Assembly (NCBI RefSeq): GCF_010501105.1
Contig: NZ_QVMQ01000016.1
Location: 43,403 to 107,402, forward strand
Reading direction: 5' to 3'
DNA from: Dysgonomonas sp. 511
Lineage (GTDB): Bacteria; Bacteroidota; Bacteroidia; Bacteroidales; Dysgonomonadaceae
Length of the DNA stretch: 64,000 nt
Within the stretch, counting starts at the first letter, position 1. Every line of letters begins with the position of its first letter. The notes under the pieces were generated by a model. That model did no database searches. It was not told the origin of the DNA and saw only the letters and a program-made list of their open reading frames with translations. Below, in pieces: positions 1-8,040 of this stretch. The position numbers and the translations under genes are program-made.

Positions 1-314
1 ACAAGAGTTTGCGATAACACTCGTCGTGCTTTAGCCAAGCGCCCTTAGTTTTGCGTACGGGGCACCCACGCGGTGCAGGCGGCGTAGAATGAAGTGGGGT
101 TGCTGTTATACAACTTTGCTAAGTCAACAGATGGCATACTGTTAGTTCACTTCATTCAGCCGTCAAGGCGCAAAGTGGGTCGTACGGCGAAGCGGGGCGC
201 AAAAGCATTTTTGGTTCCTTTTGGGGCTTTGGCCAAAAGGGACGCAAGTAATCTGTGATTGCGCGCAGTATATAAAAAGAACATATAATTCAACTACTGA
301 TTGACATTATTAAC
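1..314 (+). repeat. Palindromic intergenic repeat, copy A
   Basis: GC-richer than its flanks. An inverted, truncated copy lies at about 7426-7702 and a diverged direct copy at 7714-8012. Its core is a long inverted repeat with arms GAATGAAGTG at 87-96 and CACTTCATTC at 148-157. It ends in an AT-rich tail (about 270-314) that is shared in direct orientation with the copy ending at 8012. The left end may extend beyond the window. No credible gene lies inside it. Confidence 0.85.
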
Positions 315-356
315 ATTTACACCCTTACAGATTTAGGAGATAAGCAAATATTGCTG

Positions 357-364
357 TAACTTTG
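357..364 (+). promoter_or_regulatory. -7 element of ppa promoter
   Basis: TAACTTTG matches the Bacteroidetes -7 consensus TAnnTTTG. Transcription would start near 371, just before the ppa start codon. I see no clear -33 element. Confidence 0.6.
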
Positions 365-381
365 TATCCCGAAAATAACAA

Positions 382-1035
382 ATGTGTAAAACAAAGGACA
401 TTCTTACTTACAAAATGAAGAATCATAGATTTAAAGCCCATCCTTGGCATGGAATCAGCATCGGGGAAAATGCACCAGAGGTTGTAACCTGCTTTATCGA
501 AATAGTGCCAACCGATACTGTAAAATACGAAGTAGACAAAGAGACAGGTTACCTGAGTATCGACCGTCCGCAAAAATACTCGAACATAATTCCGGCCTTG
601 TACGGCTTCATCCCTCAGACATATAGTGCCGACCGTGTAGCCGACATTACCAACAATGCACTGAACCGAAACGACATAGAGGGCGACAACGACCCTGTAG
701 ACATCTGCGTACTTACCGAAAAGGATATTACACATGGCGATATTATCGTAAAGGCGCGCCCTATAGGTGGTTTCAGACTATTGGACCACAACAAGGCCGA
801 CGACAAGCTGATTGCGGTACTCGAAGACGATGCCATCTACAGTTCGTTCAAAGACATAAAAGATGTGCCTGCCGAAGTAATAAACCGGCTGAAACACTAC
901 TTTACTACCTACAAAGACCTGCCGGAAGACAAATCGCCCCGTTGCATACTCACCGCTACCTATGGTGTGGAAACGGCTTATGAGGTGATCCGACGGTCGG
1001 TAGAAGACTACGACAATGAATACAGGAATAAGTAA
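382..1035 (+). CDS. ppa: Soluble inorganic pyrophosphatase (family I)
   Basis: Hydrolyses cytosolic pyrophosphate to phosphate, pulling biosynthetic reactions forward. The family I signature DNDPVDI sits at about residues 102-108 and supplies the Mg-binding aspartates. An upstream Y-K-Y-E-V-D segment and a C-terminal helical region also fit. At 217 residues it is longer than the ~175-residue enterobacterial enzyme, mostly at the N terminus. An in-frame ATG at 415 (MKNHRF) is an alternative start; both lie downstream of the predicted transcription start. The phosphoesterase gene begins directly after its stop codon, so the two are probably co-transcribed. Confidence 0.9.
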   Translation: MCKTKDILTYKMKNHRFKAHPWHGISIGENAPEVVTCFIEIVPTDTVKYEVDKETGYLSIDRPQKYSNIIPALYGFIPQTYSADRVADITNNALNRNDIEGDNDPVDICVLTEKDITHGDIIVKARPIGGFRLLDHNKADDKLIAVLEDDAIYSSFKDIKDVPAEVINRLKHYFTTYKDLPEDKSPRCILTATYGVETAYEVIRRSVEDYDNEYRNK

Positions 1036-1881
1036 ATGAGCAAAAAAATTAAAATATTCATTTTATTGCTTCTCATCATTCTACCCTGCCTGATAATGGG
1101 TTATGCCCACTATGAGGCAATGAATGTACAGATCAAAGAAATGGTATTTTCCCACAAAGACATCCCACCGGCATTCGATGGGAAGAAGGTGGTGTTCGTT
1201 TCCGACATTCATTTCAACAGGTATTTTGCAGAAAAAGAACTGGCCTCGCTCGTAAACCGCATCAACGGGCTCAACCCCGACGTAATACTGCTTGGCGGCG
1301 ATTATATATCTTCCGATACTTTAGATGTTGCCCCCTTGTTTGCAAGCTTGGCTAAGTTGCAGGCAAAATATGGAGTCTATTCCGTACTTGGCAATCACGA
1401 CCATTGGGAAGATGCCTCTCTTATGCAGGCGGGATTGGAAAACAGCGGCATCCATATAGCCGACAACAATTCTTTCTGGATAAAAGAAGGTGCCGACAGC
1501 ATCAAGATAGGCGGCGTAGGCGACTTCTGGGAAGATGAACAGCTAATAGAAAACACAATAAACGATATAAAAACATCCGATTTCTGTATCTTACTATCTC
1601 ATAATCCCGACTATATGGAGGTTCTCGATTCGGAAGAAGTAGACCTCATGTTGTCAGGGCATACACATGCCGGACAAGGTACATTCTTCGGGCTGTGGGC
1701 ACCGATAATGCCTAGCTCTATGCATCAGGAATATATTCAAACAGGGCAAAAATACCGTTACGGATGGAAACAGAAGGGCGAAATAAGCCTTTACGTGAGT
1801 TCGGGCGTGGGAATGGGGAAAATACCGTTCCGTTTCTTTGCATGGCCCGAAATCGCTGCGATTACCCTAAAAAAGAAATAA
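1036..1881 (+). CDS. Membrane-anchored metallophosphoesterase (YkuE/YaeI-like)
   Basis: A calcineurin-type phosphoesterase. An N-terminal hydrophobic segment (about residues 6-24) anchors or exports it. The metal-binding motifs follow in order: D-x-H (SDIHF, about 56-60), GGDY (about 87-90), GNHDHW (about 119-124), SHNPD, and GHTHAGQ near residue 210. This motif set is typical of YkuE/YaeI proteins acting at the outer face of the inner membrane, some on lipid-A precursors; the substrate here cannot be read from sequence. The start codon abuts the ppa stop, indicating translational coupling. It converges on the LuxR-type gene 1 bp away. Confidence 0.85.
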   Translation: MSKKIKIFILLLLIILPCLIMGYAHYEAMNVQIKEMVFSHKDIPPAFDGKKVVFVSDIHFNRYFAEKELASLVNRINGLNPDVILLGGDYISSDTLDVAPLFASLAKLQAKYGVYSVLGNHDHWEDASLMQAGLENSGIHIADNNSFWIKEGADSIKIGGVGDFWEDEQLIENTINDIKTSDFCILLSHNPDYMEVLDSEEVDLMLSGHTHAGQGTFFGLWAPIMPSSMHQEYIQTGQKYRYGWKQKGEISLYVSSGVGMGKIPFRFFAWPEIAAITLKKK

Positions 1882-1882
1882 T

Positions 1883-2761
1883 TTACAATTCGGCCTCATC
1901 GGCAGATATATATCCGTGCGAGATGCAGTAGAAAATCAGTCCCGACACGGTTTTTATTCCGAGTTTCGCCGTAATATTCTTTCTGTGCGACAATACAGTA
2001 TTGAGGCTTATATTCAACTTATCAGCAATCTCCTTATTTATATGCCCTAAGGCTACAAGCCGCAAAACATCAAGTTCGCGTTGCGAAAGCGTGTGGTCTT
2101 TATTTTTCTTCGTATGACGATTGGCTGCTATAAGTTCCTGCAAATCTTCGATACCCGATTCGGATAATTCATCGAGCATGGGTTGCAATACTTTTTCGCG
2201 TATCCGGTTATGCTTCTCCAAATCTTTCTGCAAGCTGTCTATTGTGAATATTACAGCATAGCACATATTTTCGTTGAAGCTACCCGATATATGTTTGATA
2301 ATGATGCTTTTTAGGTCGGTAAGTAAGGCCAGAGGCATATCTCCTTTCACCATTCCCTGCTCAATCTGCCTGGTCAGTTCGTCTTTGAACTCGCAAAATA
2401 GTTTCCCTATCAGCTTCAGTTGCGAATTGTTAGGATCGCTCATCGAAAGGAAAGCATTGACGTGCTTTTCCATATTATATAGCTGCCCGTGAAGCAAATA
2501 TGCATCTGTTTGCTTGATATAATTGAGGACAAGTTCTATATCGAACTTTTGTAGTTTACGTTCAGGGAAATAATCTTCGTTCAGGAAAGTATTCAGGATG
2601 ACAAGGAAGAAATCCGTATTTATGTTTGCCGTGCGGCAGATGTCGCCTATAGTTTTATCTCCTAATCCCAGCTTAATGCCAAAACGGTTGATTATCGGAA
2701 TCAACTGGTGGTTTTCTTCTATAACTTCTGACAGTATGGACGAGGCGTCTAAAAATAACAT
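1883..2761 (-). CDS. LuxR-type regulator with RIC/hemerythrin-like N-terminal region
   Basis: The last ~65 residues are a LuxR/GerE helix-turn-helix (LSQRELDVLRLVALGHINKE, then NISLNTVLSHRKNITAKLGI). The N-terminal ~60 residues resemble the ScdA_N/DUF542 domain of di-iron RIC (YtfE/ScdA) proteins: an I-I-N-R-F-G-I core with the regular D-K-T-I-G-D-I-C helix pattern. The middle resembles a hemerythrin bundle (YLLHGQLYNMEKHV), but the H-x3-E-E pair that binds iron appears to be missing. I use ATG at 2761 because the longer frame begins with TTG at 2776. There is no receiver domain, so it is not a classical response regulator. The signal sensed is unknown; redox or nitrosative stress is an inference from the RIC-like part. 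Confidence 0.7.
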   Translation of the reverse strand: MLFLDASSILSEVIEENHQLIPIINRFGIKLGLGDKTIGDICRTANINTDFFLVILNTFLNEDYFPERKLQKFDIELVLNYIKQTDAYLLHGQLYNMEKHVNAFLSMSDPNNSQLKLIGKLFCEFKDELTRQIEQGMVKGDMPLALLTDLKSIIIKHISGSFNENMCYAVIFTIDSLQKDLEKHNRIREKVLQPMLDELSESGIEDLQELIAANRHTKKNKDHTLSQRELDVLRLVALGHINKEIADKLNISLNTVLSHRKNITAKLGIKTVSGLIFYCISHGYISADEAEL

Positions 2762-2786
2762 GGGTAGGAGTTTCAAAATTCAATAG

Positions 2787-2794
2787 CAAAAATA
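2787..2794 (-). promoter_or_regulatory. Possible -7 element of LuxR-type gene
   Basis: On the minus strand this reads TATTTTTG, fitting TAnnTTTG. Transcription would start near 2780, about 19 nt before the ATG at 2761, which supports that start. Confidence 0.4.
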
Positions 2795-3026
2795 CACAAA
2801 TCTTTTTTCATCCGGCAGAATCTTCGCATCTTATTATGAAGGTTACACGTATTATGAATACCATTCGTCCGGATGGATTACAAATATTGAAAGATGAAGG
2901 ACAAGAAAAAAGTAATACCCTTATCCTCACAAGCTTCCGCCCGGTTATAGATTTTAACAATATGCAGTTAAAAATCATTTATATAAATTATCAGCTTTTT
3001 GGTAAACATTAATCTGTATGGATTGT

Positions 3027-3034
3027 TAAATTTG
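3027..3034 (+). promoter_or_regulatory. -7 element of sod promoter
   Basis: TAAATTTG fits TAnnTTTG. A TTTG lies upstream at 2998-3001, with spacing longer than usual. The predicted start near 3041 makes the first in-frame ATG (3040) unusable and favours ATG at 3064. Confidence 0.5.
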
Positions 3035-3063
3035 TATCAATGATTAATAAAGAGCACTCGGTT

Positions 3064-3735
3064 ATGAAGAAAACTATTTTAGCATTAACAATACTTTTTG
3101 TATTTGCTTTTAATACACTAAGTGCCCAGAATAATAGTAACAAACAAAATAAAAAAGCTATGAAATTTGAATTACCTAAGTTGCCTTATGCAACAAACGC
3201 GTTAGAACCGGTTATTGGCCAGCAAACAGTAGAACTGCACTATGGCAAGCATCTACAAACGTATATCACCAATCTGAACAACCTGATACAAGGTACCAAG
3301 TTTGAGAATACAGATTTGGAAACAATAGTAAAAGAGAGCGATGGCGCCATCTTCAACAATGCAGGCCAAACGCTGAACCACAATATATACTTCCTTTCTT
3401 TCAGCCCGAAAGGCGGAGGCGAACCTAAAGGAAAACTTGCTGAAGCCATCAACAAGCAATGGGGTTCGTTCGACAACTTCAAGAAAGAATTTAATGCAGC
3501 AGGTACTTCACTTTTCGGTTCGGGATGGGTATGGCTGGCTAAAGATAAAGACGGTAAGCTGGAAATAACAAAAGACCCTAACGCCGGAAATCCTATTACG
3601 AAAGGACTGACTCCGCTATTGGGATTCGACGTATGGGAGCATGCTTACTATCTTGATTATCAAAACCGCCGTGTCGATCACCTGACAGAACTCTGGAAGA
3701 TAATAGACTGGGATGCAGTTGGCGCACGCTACTAA
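3064..3735 (+). CDS. sod: Exported Fe/Mn superoxide dismutase
   Basis: Converts superoxide to oxygen and peroxide. The body is a normal iron/manganese SOD, with the first metal ligand in ELHYGKH, the second near LNHNIYF, and the signature DVWEHAYY. Unlike the usual cytosolic enzyme it has a cleavable signal peptide (MKKTILALTILFVFAF, cleaved after an AQ) and a short Asn/Lys-rich linker before the conserved MKFELPKLPY start. The product should therefore act in the periplasm. An in-frame ATG at 3160, exactly where cytosolic SODs begin, could give an internal cytosolic form. A terminator follows at 3766-3798. Confidence 0.88.
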   Translation: MKKTILALTILFVFAFNTLSAQNNSNKQNKKAMKFELPKLPYATNALEPVIGQQTVELHYGKHLQTYITNLNNLIQGTKFENTDLETIVKESDGAIFNNAGQTLNHNIYFLSFSPKGGGEPKGKLAEAINKQWGSFDNFKKEFNAAGTSLFGSGWVWLAKDKDGKLEITKDPNAGNPITKGLTPLLGFDVWEHAYYLDYQNRRVDHLTELWKIIDWDAVGARY

Positions 3736-3765
3736 GCAGAAATGTAAGGCAGATTGAAATATTCG

Positions 3766-3798
3766 AAAGCAACTTCTTGTTTGGGAGTTGCTTTTTTT
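3766..3798 (+). terminator. Intrinsic terminator after sod
   Basis: Nine-base-pair stem (AAAGCAACT / AGTTGCTTT) followed by a run of T. Confidence 0.85.
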
Positions 3799-3855
3799 TA
3801 TTTCGCCAAAGTAGATAATTCGTATATTTGTTGACTAAGTAACTAGAGTTTATCT

Positions 3856-3900
3856 AAGAGCCTGTTTAAATTTTATCGAAATTTTATCTTGTAGGCTCTA
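3856..3900. repeat. Solitary CTGTTTAAATTTTA motif inside a small hairpin
   Basis: The 14-mer CTGTTTAAATTTTA at 3862-3875 recurs exactly at 15379-15392 and at 34505-34518, where it is the end of a MITE-like element. Here it is bracketed by AGAGCCT / AGGCTCT arms. It is probably a remnant of the same element family. Confidence 0.5.
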
Positions 3901-3933
3901 AATAGAAACGAAAACAATATAGAAATACAACAC

Positions 3934-4716
3934 ATGAAAAGAACAGCAATACTCGGAATAGACCTGCAAAATGATTTTACTTCCCCATCGGGAACACTCT
4001 TTGTGCAAAATGCAGATATAGATGTAGTGCGAATAGCCGACTTTGTCCGCAAACAGGGAAGCAAAATTGATTATATTGCCCTTTCGCTCGATTCGCACCA
4101 ACCGATACATATAGCACACCAGATATATTGGAAAGACAAAGAGGGTAATCAGCCCGACCTGTTTTCTGTTATAAAAACGGAAGATGTACAATCGGGCAAG
4201 TGGATGCCTCGATACAACAAAGATCTGGCTCTGACATATCTACAGCAATTGGAGGCGAAAGGCGATGTTTGCACCATATGGCCAATGCATTGCATACTAG
4301 GCACATCGGGATGGGCTATAGACAAGGCGGTCACAGATTCGCTGTCCGACTGGGCTATAAATACGGGAAGGTCTTACGGGCTGTTTTACAAAGGGTATTC
4401 GCAATCGACTGAGCACTATAGTATATTCAGGGCTGCTGTAGAGTGGGAAAACGAACCGGAAACATATCTGAATACGACATTACTAGACAGGCTCAACACA
4501 TTTGATGAGGTTTTGCTCGTCGGGGAAGCTGCCGATTACTGTGTAGCCAACTCCTTAAATGATATATTGGACGAATGCAGCGAACTGGCAAAGAAAATCG
4601 TGGTTCTCACCGATTGTATGTCGTGGATCAATCCCGAAAACGAAAAGGCAAAGTATATATTCGAAAAAGCTGAAAAACAGGGTGTGCGTTTTACTACAAC
4701 AGAGCAGTTTTCCTAA
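3934..4716 (+). CDS. Nicotinamidase-like cysteine hydrolase (isochorismatase superfamily)
   Basis: Probably deamidates nicotinamide to nicotinate for NAD salvage, or acts on a related amide. It shows the superfamily catalytic Asp in GIDLQNDF near the N terminus, an aspartate-histidine metal region (SLDSHQPIH), the W-P-x-H-C element (IWPMHC) and the nucleophilic Cys in GEAADYCVANS. At 260 residues it is slightly longer than typical PncA, so the exact substrate is uncertain. Its end overlaps the end of the convergent EcsC-family gene by 4 bp. Confidence 0.8.
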   Translation: MKRTAILGIDLQNDFTSPSGTLFVQNADIDVVRIADFVRKQGSKIDYIALSLDSHQPIHIAHQIYWKDKEGNQPDLFSVIKTEDVQSGKWMPRYNKDLALTYLQQLEAKGDVCTIWPMHCILGTSGWAIDKAVTDSLSDWAINTGRSYGLFYKGYSQSTEHYSIFRAAVEWENEPETYLNTTLLDRLNTFDEVLLVGEAADYCVANSLNDILDECSELAKKIVVLTDCMSWINPENEKAKYIFEKAEKQGVRFTTTEQFS

Positions 4717-5366
4717 TCATTTTCCACATCTAGGTTTATCACCTCCACCGTATTTTTGCCGGCAGGGTCTATAAATATCTTCTTGGCAACCTTTCCCACA
4801 GCATTTGTGGTAACGGCATCGAAAGAACCGCCGACCAGGCCGCCAACCAAAGGTATAGCTTTGCCCAGCGAAGCCGTAGCCTTGCCGCCGATACTTGCTG
4901 CCAGTTTTGCACTCACCTGCTCCAAAGCTTTTGTAGCAAGTTTCTCACCGGCTTTCACACTTATATCTTTCAGCAACTCCTTTGCGCCGTTGCCTACCAT
5001 AGACATATAAACCAGCGACTTCACTTTGTCGTCGCTAATGTCGTGCCCGCCCATATAGGCTATGGCTGCTATCATCCTTATTTGCAGGTAAAGTACACTG
5101 GCTATATTAGCCGGAATAGTAAGGGGCATGACGGCTATCCCGCCCAATCCGGTGACAAAGCCACTGGTAGCCGCTTTTGCCACCTGCCACTTTATAAGCG
5201 AATCGACCTGTTCTTCCAATGTCCCCTTTTGGTTCAGGTAGCTATTGCCCAGTTGATATGCCGAGTCTGCACCAGTGATGCCGCCGATAGCTTTAGAGTA
5301 TGCCCAATCGAGCGTTTTGGCTATAAGCCCTTTGTTTATTTCTGTATTTTGATTTTTTCCTGCCAT
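4713..5366 (-). CDS. EcsC-family protein
   Basis: Resembles the EcsC family of membrane-associated proteins linked to ABC exporters in Firmicutes. The conserved core is present: a glycine-rich hydrophobic hairpin (FVTGLGGIAVMPLTIPANIA, about residues 68-87), an L-Q-x-R-M-I-A-A-I-A-Y helix, and a second Gly/Ala-rich region near 160-185. There is no signal peptide. No ABC transporter is adjacent, so its role here is open. It stands alone on the minus strand, separated from the upstream thioredoxin-fold gene by a terminator. Confidence 0.75.
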   Translation of the reverse strand: MAGKNQNTEINKGLIAKTLDWAYSKAIGGITGADSAYQLGNSYLNQKGTLEEQVDSLIKWQVAKAATSGFVTGLGGIAVMPLTIPANIASVLYLQIRMIAAIAYMGGHDISDDKVKSLVYMSMVGNGAKELLKDISVKAGEKLATKALEQVSAKLAASIGGKATASLGKAIPLVGGLVGGSFDAVTTNAVGKVAKKIFIDPAGKNTVEVINLDVEND

Positions 5367-5424
5367 TGTTTAATAATTTTCCGTATATTAAAAACAATAA
5401 CTGTGCCACAGTAGCTAAAAGAAT

Positions 5425-5456
5425 AAAGCGTTTTATCCCTAGAGATAAAACGCTTT
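5425..5456 (-). terminator. Strong hairpin terminator after thioredoxin-fold gene
   Basis: Perfect 13-bp stem AAAGCGTTTTATC / GATAAAACGCTTT with a 6-nt loop, placed just past the stop at 5477. Confidence 0.8.
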
Positions 5457-5476
5457 AAATACAAAAGTCGAAATTG

Positions 5477-5983
5477 TTACTTCTCATTCATAATTCGATC
5501 TAAGCCCGATGGCGTAAGGTTTACTGCTATAATTACACCTTCTTCATCAAGAAGGAAATTCTTAAACCCTCGCTCTAACTCATAAAAATTGAACAGGCTC
5601 GACGACACATTATCTTTAGCCATAAATTGATATTTACTATCAATCTTGTCCATCAACAATGTCTTTTCGTACACCGCTTCATTTTTGTCAAAAGATACTG
5701 ATACCATGTGTAAAGGATATTTCTTTTTGTCTATCATGTGCGAAAATAACACATTATCCTTACGTGAATAGGCATCGTATGCAGCCCAAAAATTTATCAG
5801 CACTTTTTGACCTCTCAGATCTGATAAATTCATTCTTGTTCCTGACTTGTTTTCTAAATTTTTAATATCAGGAAACTGGTTTCCCGGATAAATACCCTCC
5901 GAAAGACTAGAAGTTCTTGACACATTGGATGAAAAACTCATAAAAGTTATCCCTGCAATCAAGAAGTACTTCAAATACTTCAT
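5477..5983 (-). CDS. Exported thioredoxin-fold protein lacking cysteines
   Basis: An N-terminal signal-like segment is followed by a TlpA/AhpC-type thioredoxin fold: PGNQFPDIKNLENKSG, then NLSDLRGQKVLINFWAAY, and a later F-L-L-D-E-E-G-V-I strand. The position that normally carries W-C-x-x-C reads WAAYDAYS, and the whole 168-residue protein has no cysteine. It therefore cannot do thiol chemistry and may act as a binding or scaffold protein in the envelope. It has its own promoter and terminator, so it is monocistronic. Confidence 0.7.
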   Translation of the reverse strand: MKYLKYFLIAGITFMSFSSNVSRTSSLSEGIYPGNQFPDIKNLENKSGTRMNLSDLRGQKVLINFWAAYDAYSRKDNVLFSHMIDKKKYPLHMVSVSFDKNEAVYEKTLLMDKIDSKYQFMAKDNVSSSLFNFYELERGFKNFLLDEEGVIIAVNLTPSGLDRIMNEK

Positions 5984-6118
5984 AAAATAATTATTTGGTT
6001 ACCACTAAAGCCAAAATCCTCACTTCCTCACAGAAAAGGATAAAGACCCTCCCAACTTTTGGGAACAAAACAGTGTATCTACTCTTAAATACCGCCTTGT
6101 TTTGCATTTTATCGGCTG

Positions 6119-6151
6119 CAAAGATAATACTTTTTATCGTATCACACCAAA
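6119..6151 (-). promoter_or_regulatory. Promoter of cysteine-free thioredoxin-fold gene
   Basis: On the minus strand TTTG (6148-6151), a 21-nt spacer, then TATCTTTG (6119-6126). Both elements fit the Bacteroidetes consensus. It predicts a ~130-nt 5' untranslated region. Confidence 0.7.
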
Positions 6152-6233
6152 TTTGCCCGATTTTATGTTAACAAACATATCTCAGGAATTGTTTAATTAA
6201 TGTAAAATATTATTTTATAGATCCCATACTTAC

Positions 6234-7259
6234 CTATTTATCAGGCATGAACGTGAGCGACCCGTTTAGATGATCTACAAGCATGATTCCATATACAGTA
6301 TCGCCCTGCCCCACTGCCGCACCAATAAAAGCTCCTACCAAACCGAATCCGACAGCCAAGCCTACTTGCAGCCCCGTATTAGCAGGCCCCATAGTAGACG
6401 AACGGATAAAGAAATCGTCATTTTCATGGTCTAGCGAATAAAATCTATTTCCGGCTGCTATATATGGCCTACCTTCTACTACTACAGCATAACATTCTTT
6501 CGGTTTCACCTTTGTCCACTTCCCTGCCTTTTGGCTATTCGGTATTTTTACTTCTTTCAGCAGCCCGGTTTCTTCACCAAACTTGAATTGCAATTCGGTT
6601 TGTGCCGGCAACAAGCGGGAGAATGTGTGGTAGTCATAATATACACCGTCGGGAAGGATTTCTGTATTGTAAAGAGGAATACTGTTTTTCTCCAGTGCAT
6701 CTATTTCGCTCAGGCTTGTTTTGGTGAGGGGCGTACTATAATCTTCGGCCTGTAAAAAGACATGCTGTATAAGGGTAGATGTTATAACATTCGATGCTTC
6801 TTTCAGCAATTTGCCTGTCACATCCATTGCTTTCACTTCCACCAAGGTATCAATAGTGCTGACAAAATGAAGCATTCCGCCTTTTTCTTCGAACAACGAC
6901 ATCCTTATTTTGCAGAAACCTTTTTCGGAGGTAGACTTTGTTTGTTCACTGAATTTTATATTCCTGAGTTGTACGACCAGAGAACCGCTTTGGGCATCGT
7001 TATCAATTACGCTATCGAAAAAGACTTGCAATTGTTCTGTCAAAGGTACTTTTGCCGTTACCGGAGTATATTTATTAAGCATCCCGGTTTGCACAAAGCC
7101 CAAGTCTTCGGGATTTGCCTGAGAATCGATGATTTGGAATTTGTTGTAAGGACAATCGCGAACCTTAATTTCAGGTATTTTAATTTCAAACGCCTTTTGC
7201 GCCAACAGATAGTTAATAGCAAAACAGCACAAGGCCAGCAATAAAATGATTCTTCTCAT
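6234..7259 (-). CDS. Exported protein of unknown function with C-terminal glycine-zipper segment
   Basis: I do not recognise the family. It has a clear signal peptide (MRRIILLLALCCFAINYLLA, ending AQ), an extracytoplasmic body of ~270 residues, and near residues 295-318 a Gly/Ala-rich hydrophobic stretch (VGLAVGFGLVGAFIGAAVGQ) resembling a glycine-zipper membrane hairpin. A charged, polar tail ends in MPDK. It has its own promoter and is probably monocistronic. An envelope-inserted surface or periplasmic protein is a reasonable inference. Confidence 0.6.
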   Translation of the reverse strand: MRRIILLLALCCFAINYLLAQKAFEIKIPEIKVRDCPYNKFQIIDSQANPEDLGFVQTGMLNKYTPVTAKVPLTEQLQVFFDSVIDNDAQSGSLVVQLRNIKFSEQTKSTSEKGFCKIRMSLFEEKGGMLHFVSTIDTLVEVKAMDVTGKLLKEASNVITSTLIQHVFLQAEDYSTPLTKTSLSEIDALEKNSIPLYNTEILPDGVYYDYHTFSRLLPAQTELQFKFGEETGLLKEVKIPNSQKAGKWTKVKPKECYAVVVEGRPYIAAGNRFYSLDHENDDFFIRSSTMGPANTGLQVGLAVGFGLVGAFIGAAVGQGDTVYGIMLVDHLNGSLTFMPDK

Positions 7260-7317
7260 ACTTACTAAGATGTAGATAAAACAATAATAGTTCTCCGATT
7301 TAGAAATGCTAATCGAT

Positions 7318-7325
7318 CAAAGATA
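7318..7325 (-). promoter_or_regulatory. -7 element for the 341-residue exported protein
   Basis: Reads TATCTTTG on the minus strand, matching TAnnTTTG. The predicted start near 7311 leaves a ~52-nt leader. Confidence 0.55.
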
Positions 7326-7425
7326 GATTTTATTTATATAGAAATAAAGTTTTTTTCAATCAATATATTCACTTTTTTTCATTCCTTTGTTAGTAATGCA
7401 AATCAGCAGTTAGAGTCTGACTGTA

Positions 7426-7702
7426 AAACGTTCTTTTAAATACTGCGCGCAATCATAGATTGGCTCCGCTTCGCTCTGCCGAACGGTGTTTGCTTGCGTT
7501 CCTTTTGGCCTAAGCCCCAAAAGGAACCAAAAACTCTTTTGCGCCTCGCTTCGCCGTACGACCCACTTTGCGCCTTGCCGGCTGAATGAAGTGAACTAAC
7601 GACAACCCTTTGTTGCTTAGCAAAGTTGCATAACAGCAACCCCACTTCATTCTACGCCGCCTGCATCGCGTGGGTACCCCGTACGCAAAGCTAATGGCGC
7701 GG
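7426..7702 (-). repeat. Palindromic intergenic repeat, copy B (inverted)
   Basis: Reads on the minus strand almost as positions 37-285 of the window. It has the same arms, GAATGAAGTG (7584-7593) and CACTTCATTC (7643-7652). A 69-codon open frame inside it (7436-7645) is rejected as a gene. It is cut at its inner end by copy C. Confidence 0.85.
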
Positions 7703-7713
7703 GCTGACGCCCA

Positions 7714-8012
7714 ACAAGAATTTGCGATAACCCTAGTCGTGCGTTAGCCGACGTACATCAGTTTCGCAGGCGGGAACCTGTCCGGTGGAGGCGGCGGAGA
7801 AAGGGATGGGGCGGAGCCCGTTTATCCCTTTCAGCCGGCAAACCGTTGACAGGTCGCCGAGGGACGGAGCACTAGCCTTTTGGCCTAAGCCAAAAGGGAG
7901 GGCAAGCCCGGGAGGGCGCGGCAGGATGAGCTAAAGATGAAATATCTAACTCAAGATTGAGTTTATACATAAAAAAAGAACAATATTTAATTACTGATTA
8001 GCATTATTAACC
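7714..8012 (+). repeat. Palindromic intergenic repeat, copy C (diverged, direct)
   Basis: Begins like the left end of copy A (ACAAGAATTTGCGATAAC) and ends with the same AT-rich tail. The palindrome arms differ in sequence but stay complementary: GAAAGGGAT (7799-7807) with ATCCCTTTC (7824-7832). Confidence 0.75.
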
Positions 8013-8040
8013 ATTATTCATTAGTCGATTTATTTCTGCA

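Noticed and set aside
325-735. 136-codon frame opposite ppa
   Set aside because: Runs through the ppa promoter and coding sequence; no supporting motif.
7436-7645. 69-codon open frame on the minus strand
   Set aside because: It lies wholly inside palindromic repeat copy B and its translation follows the repeat, not a protein family.
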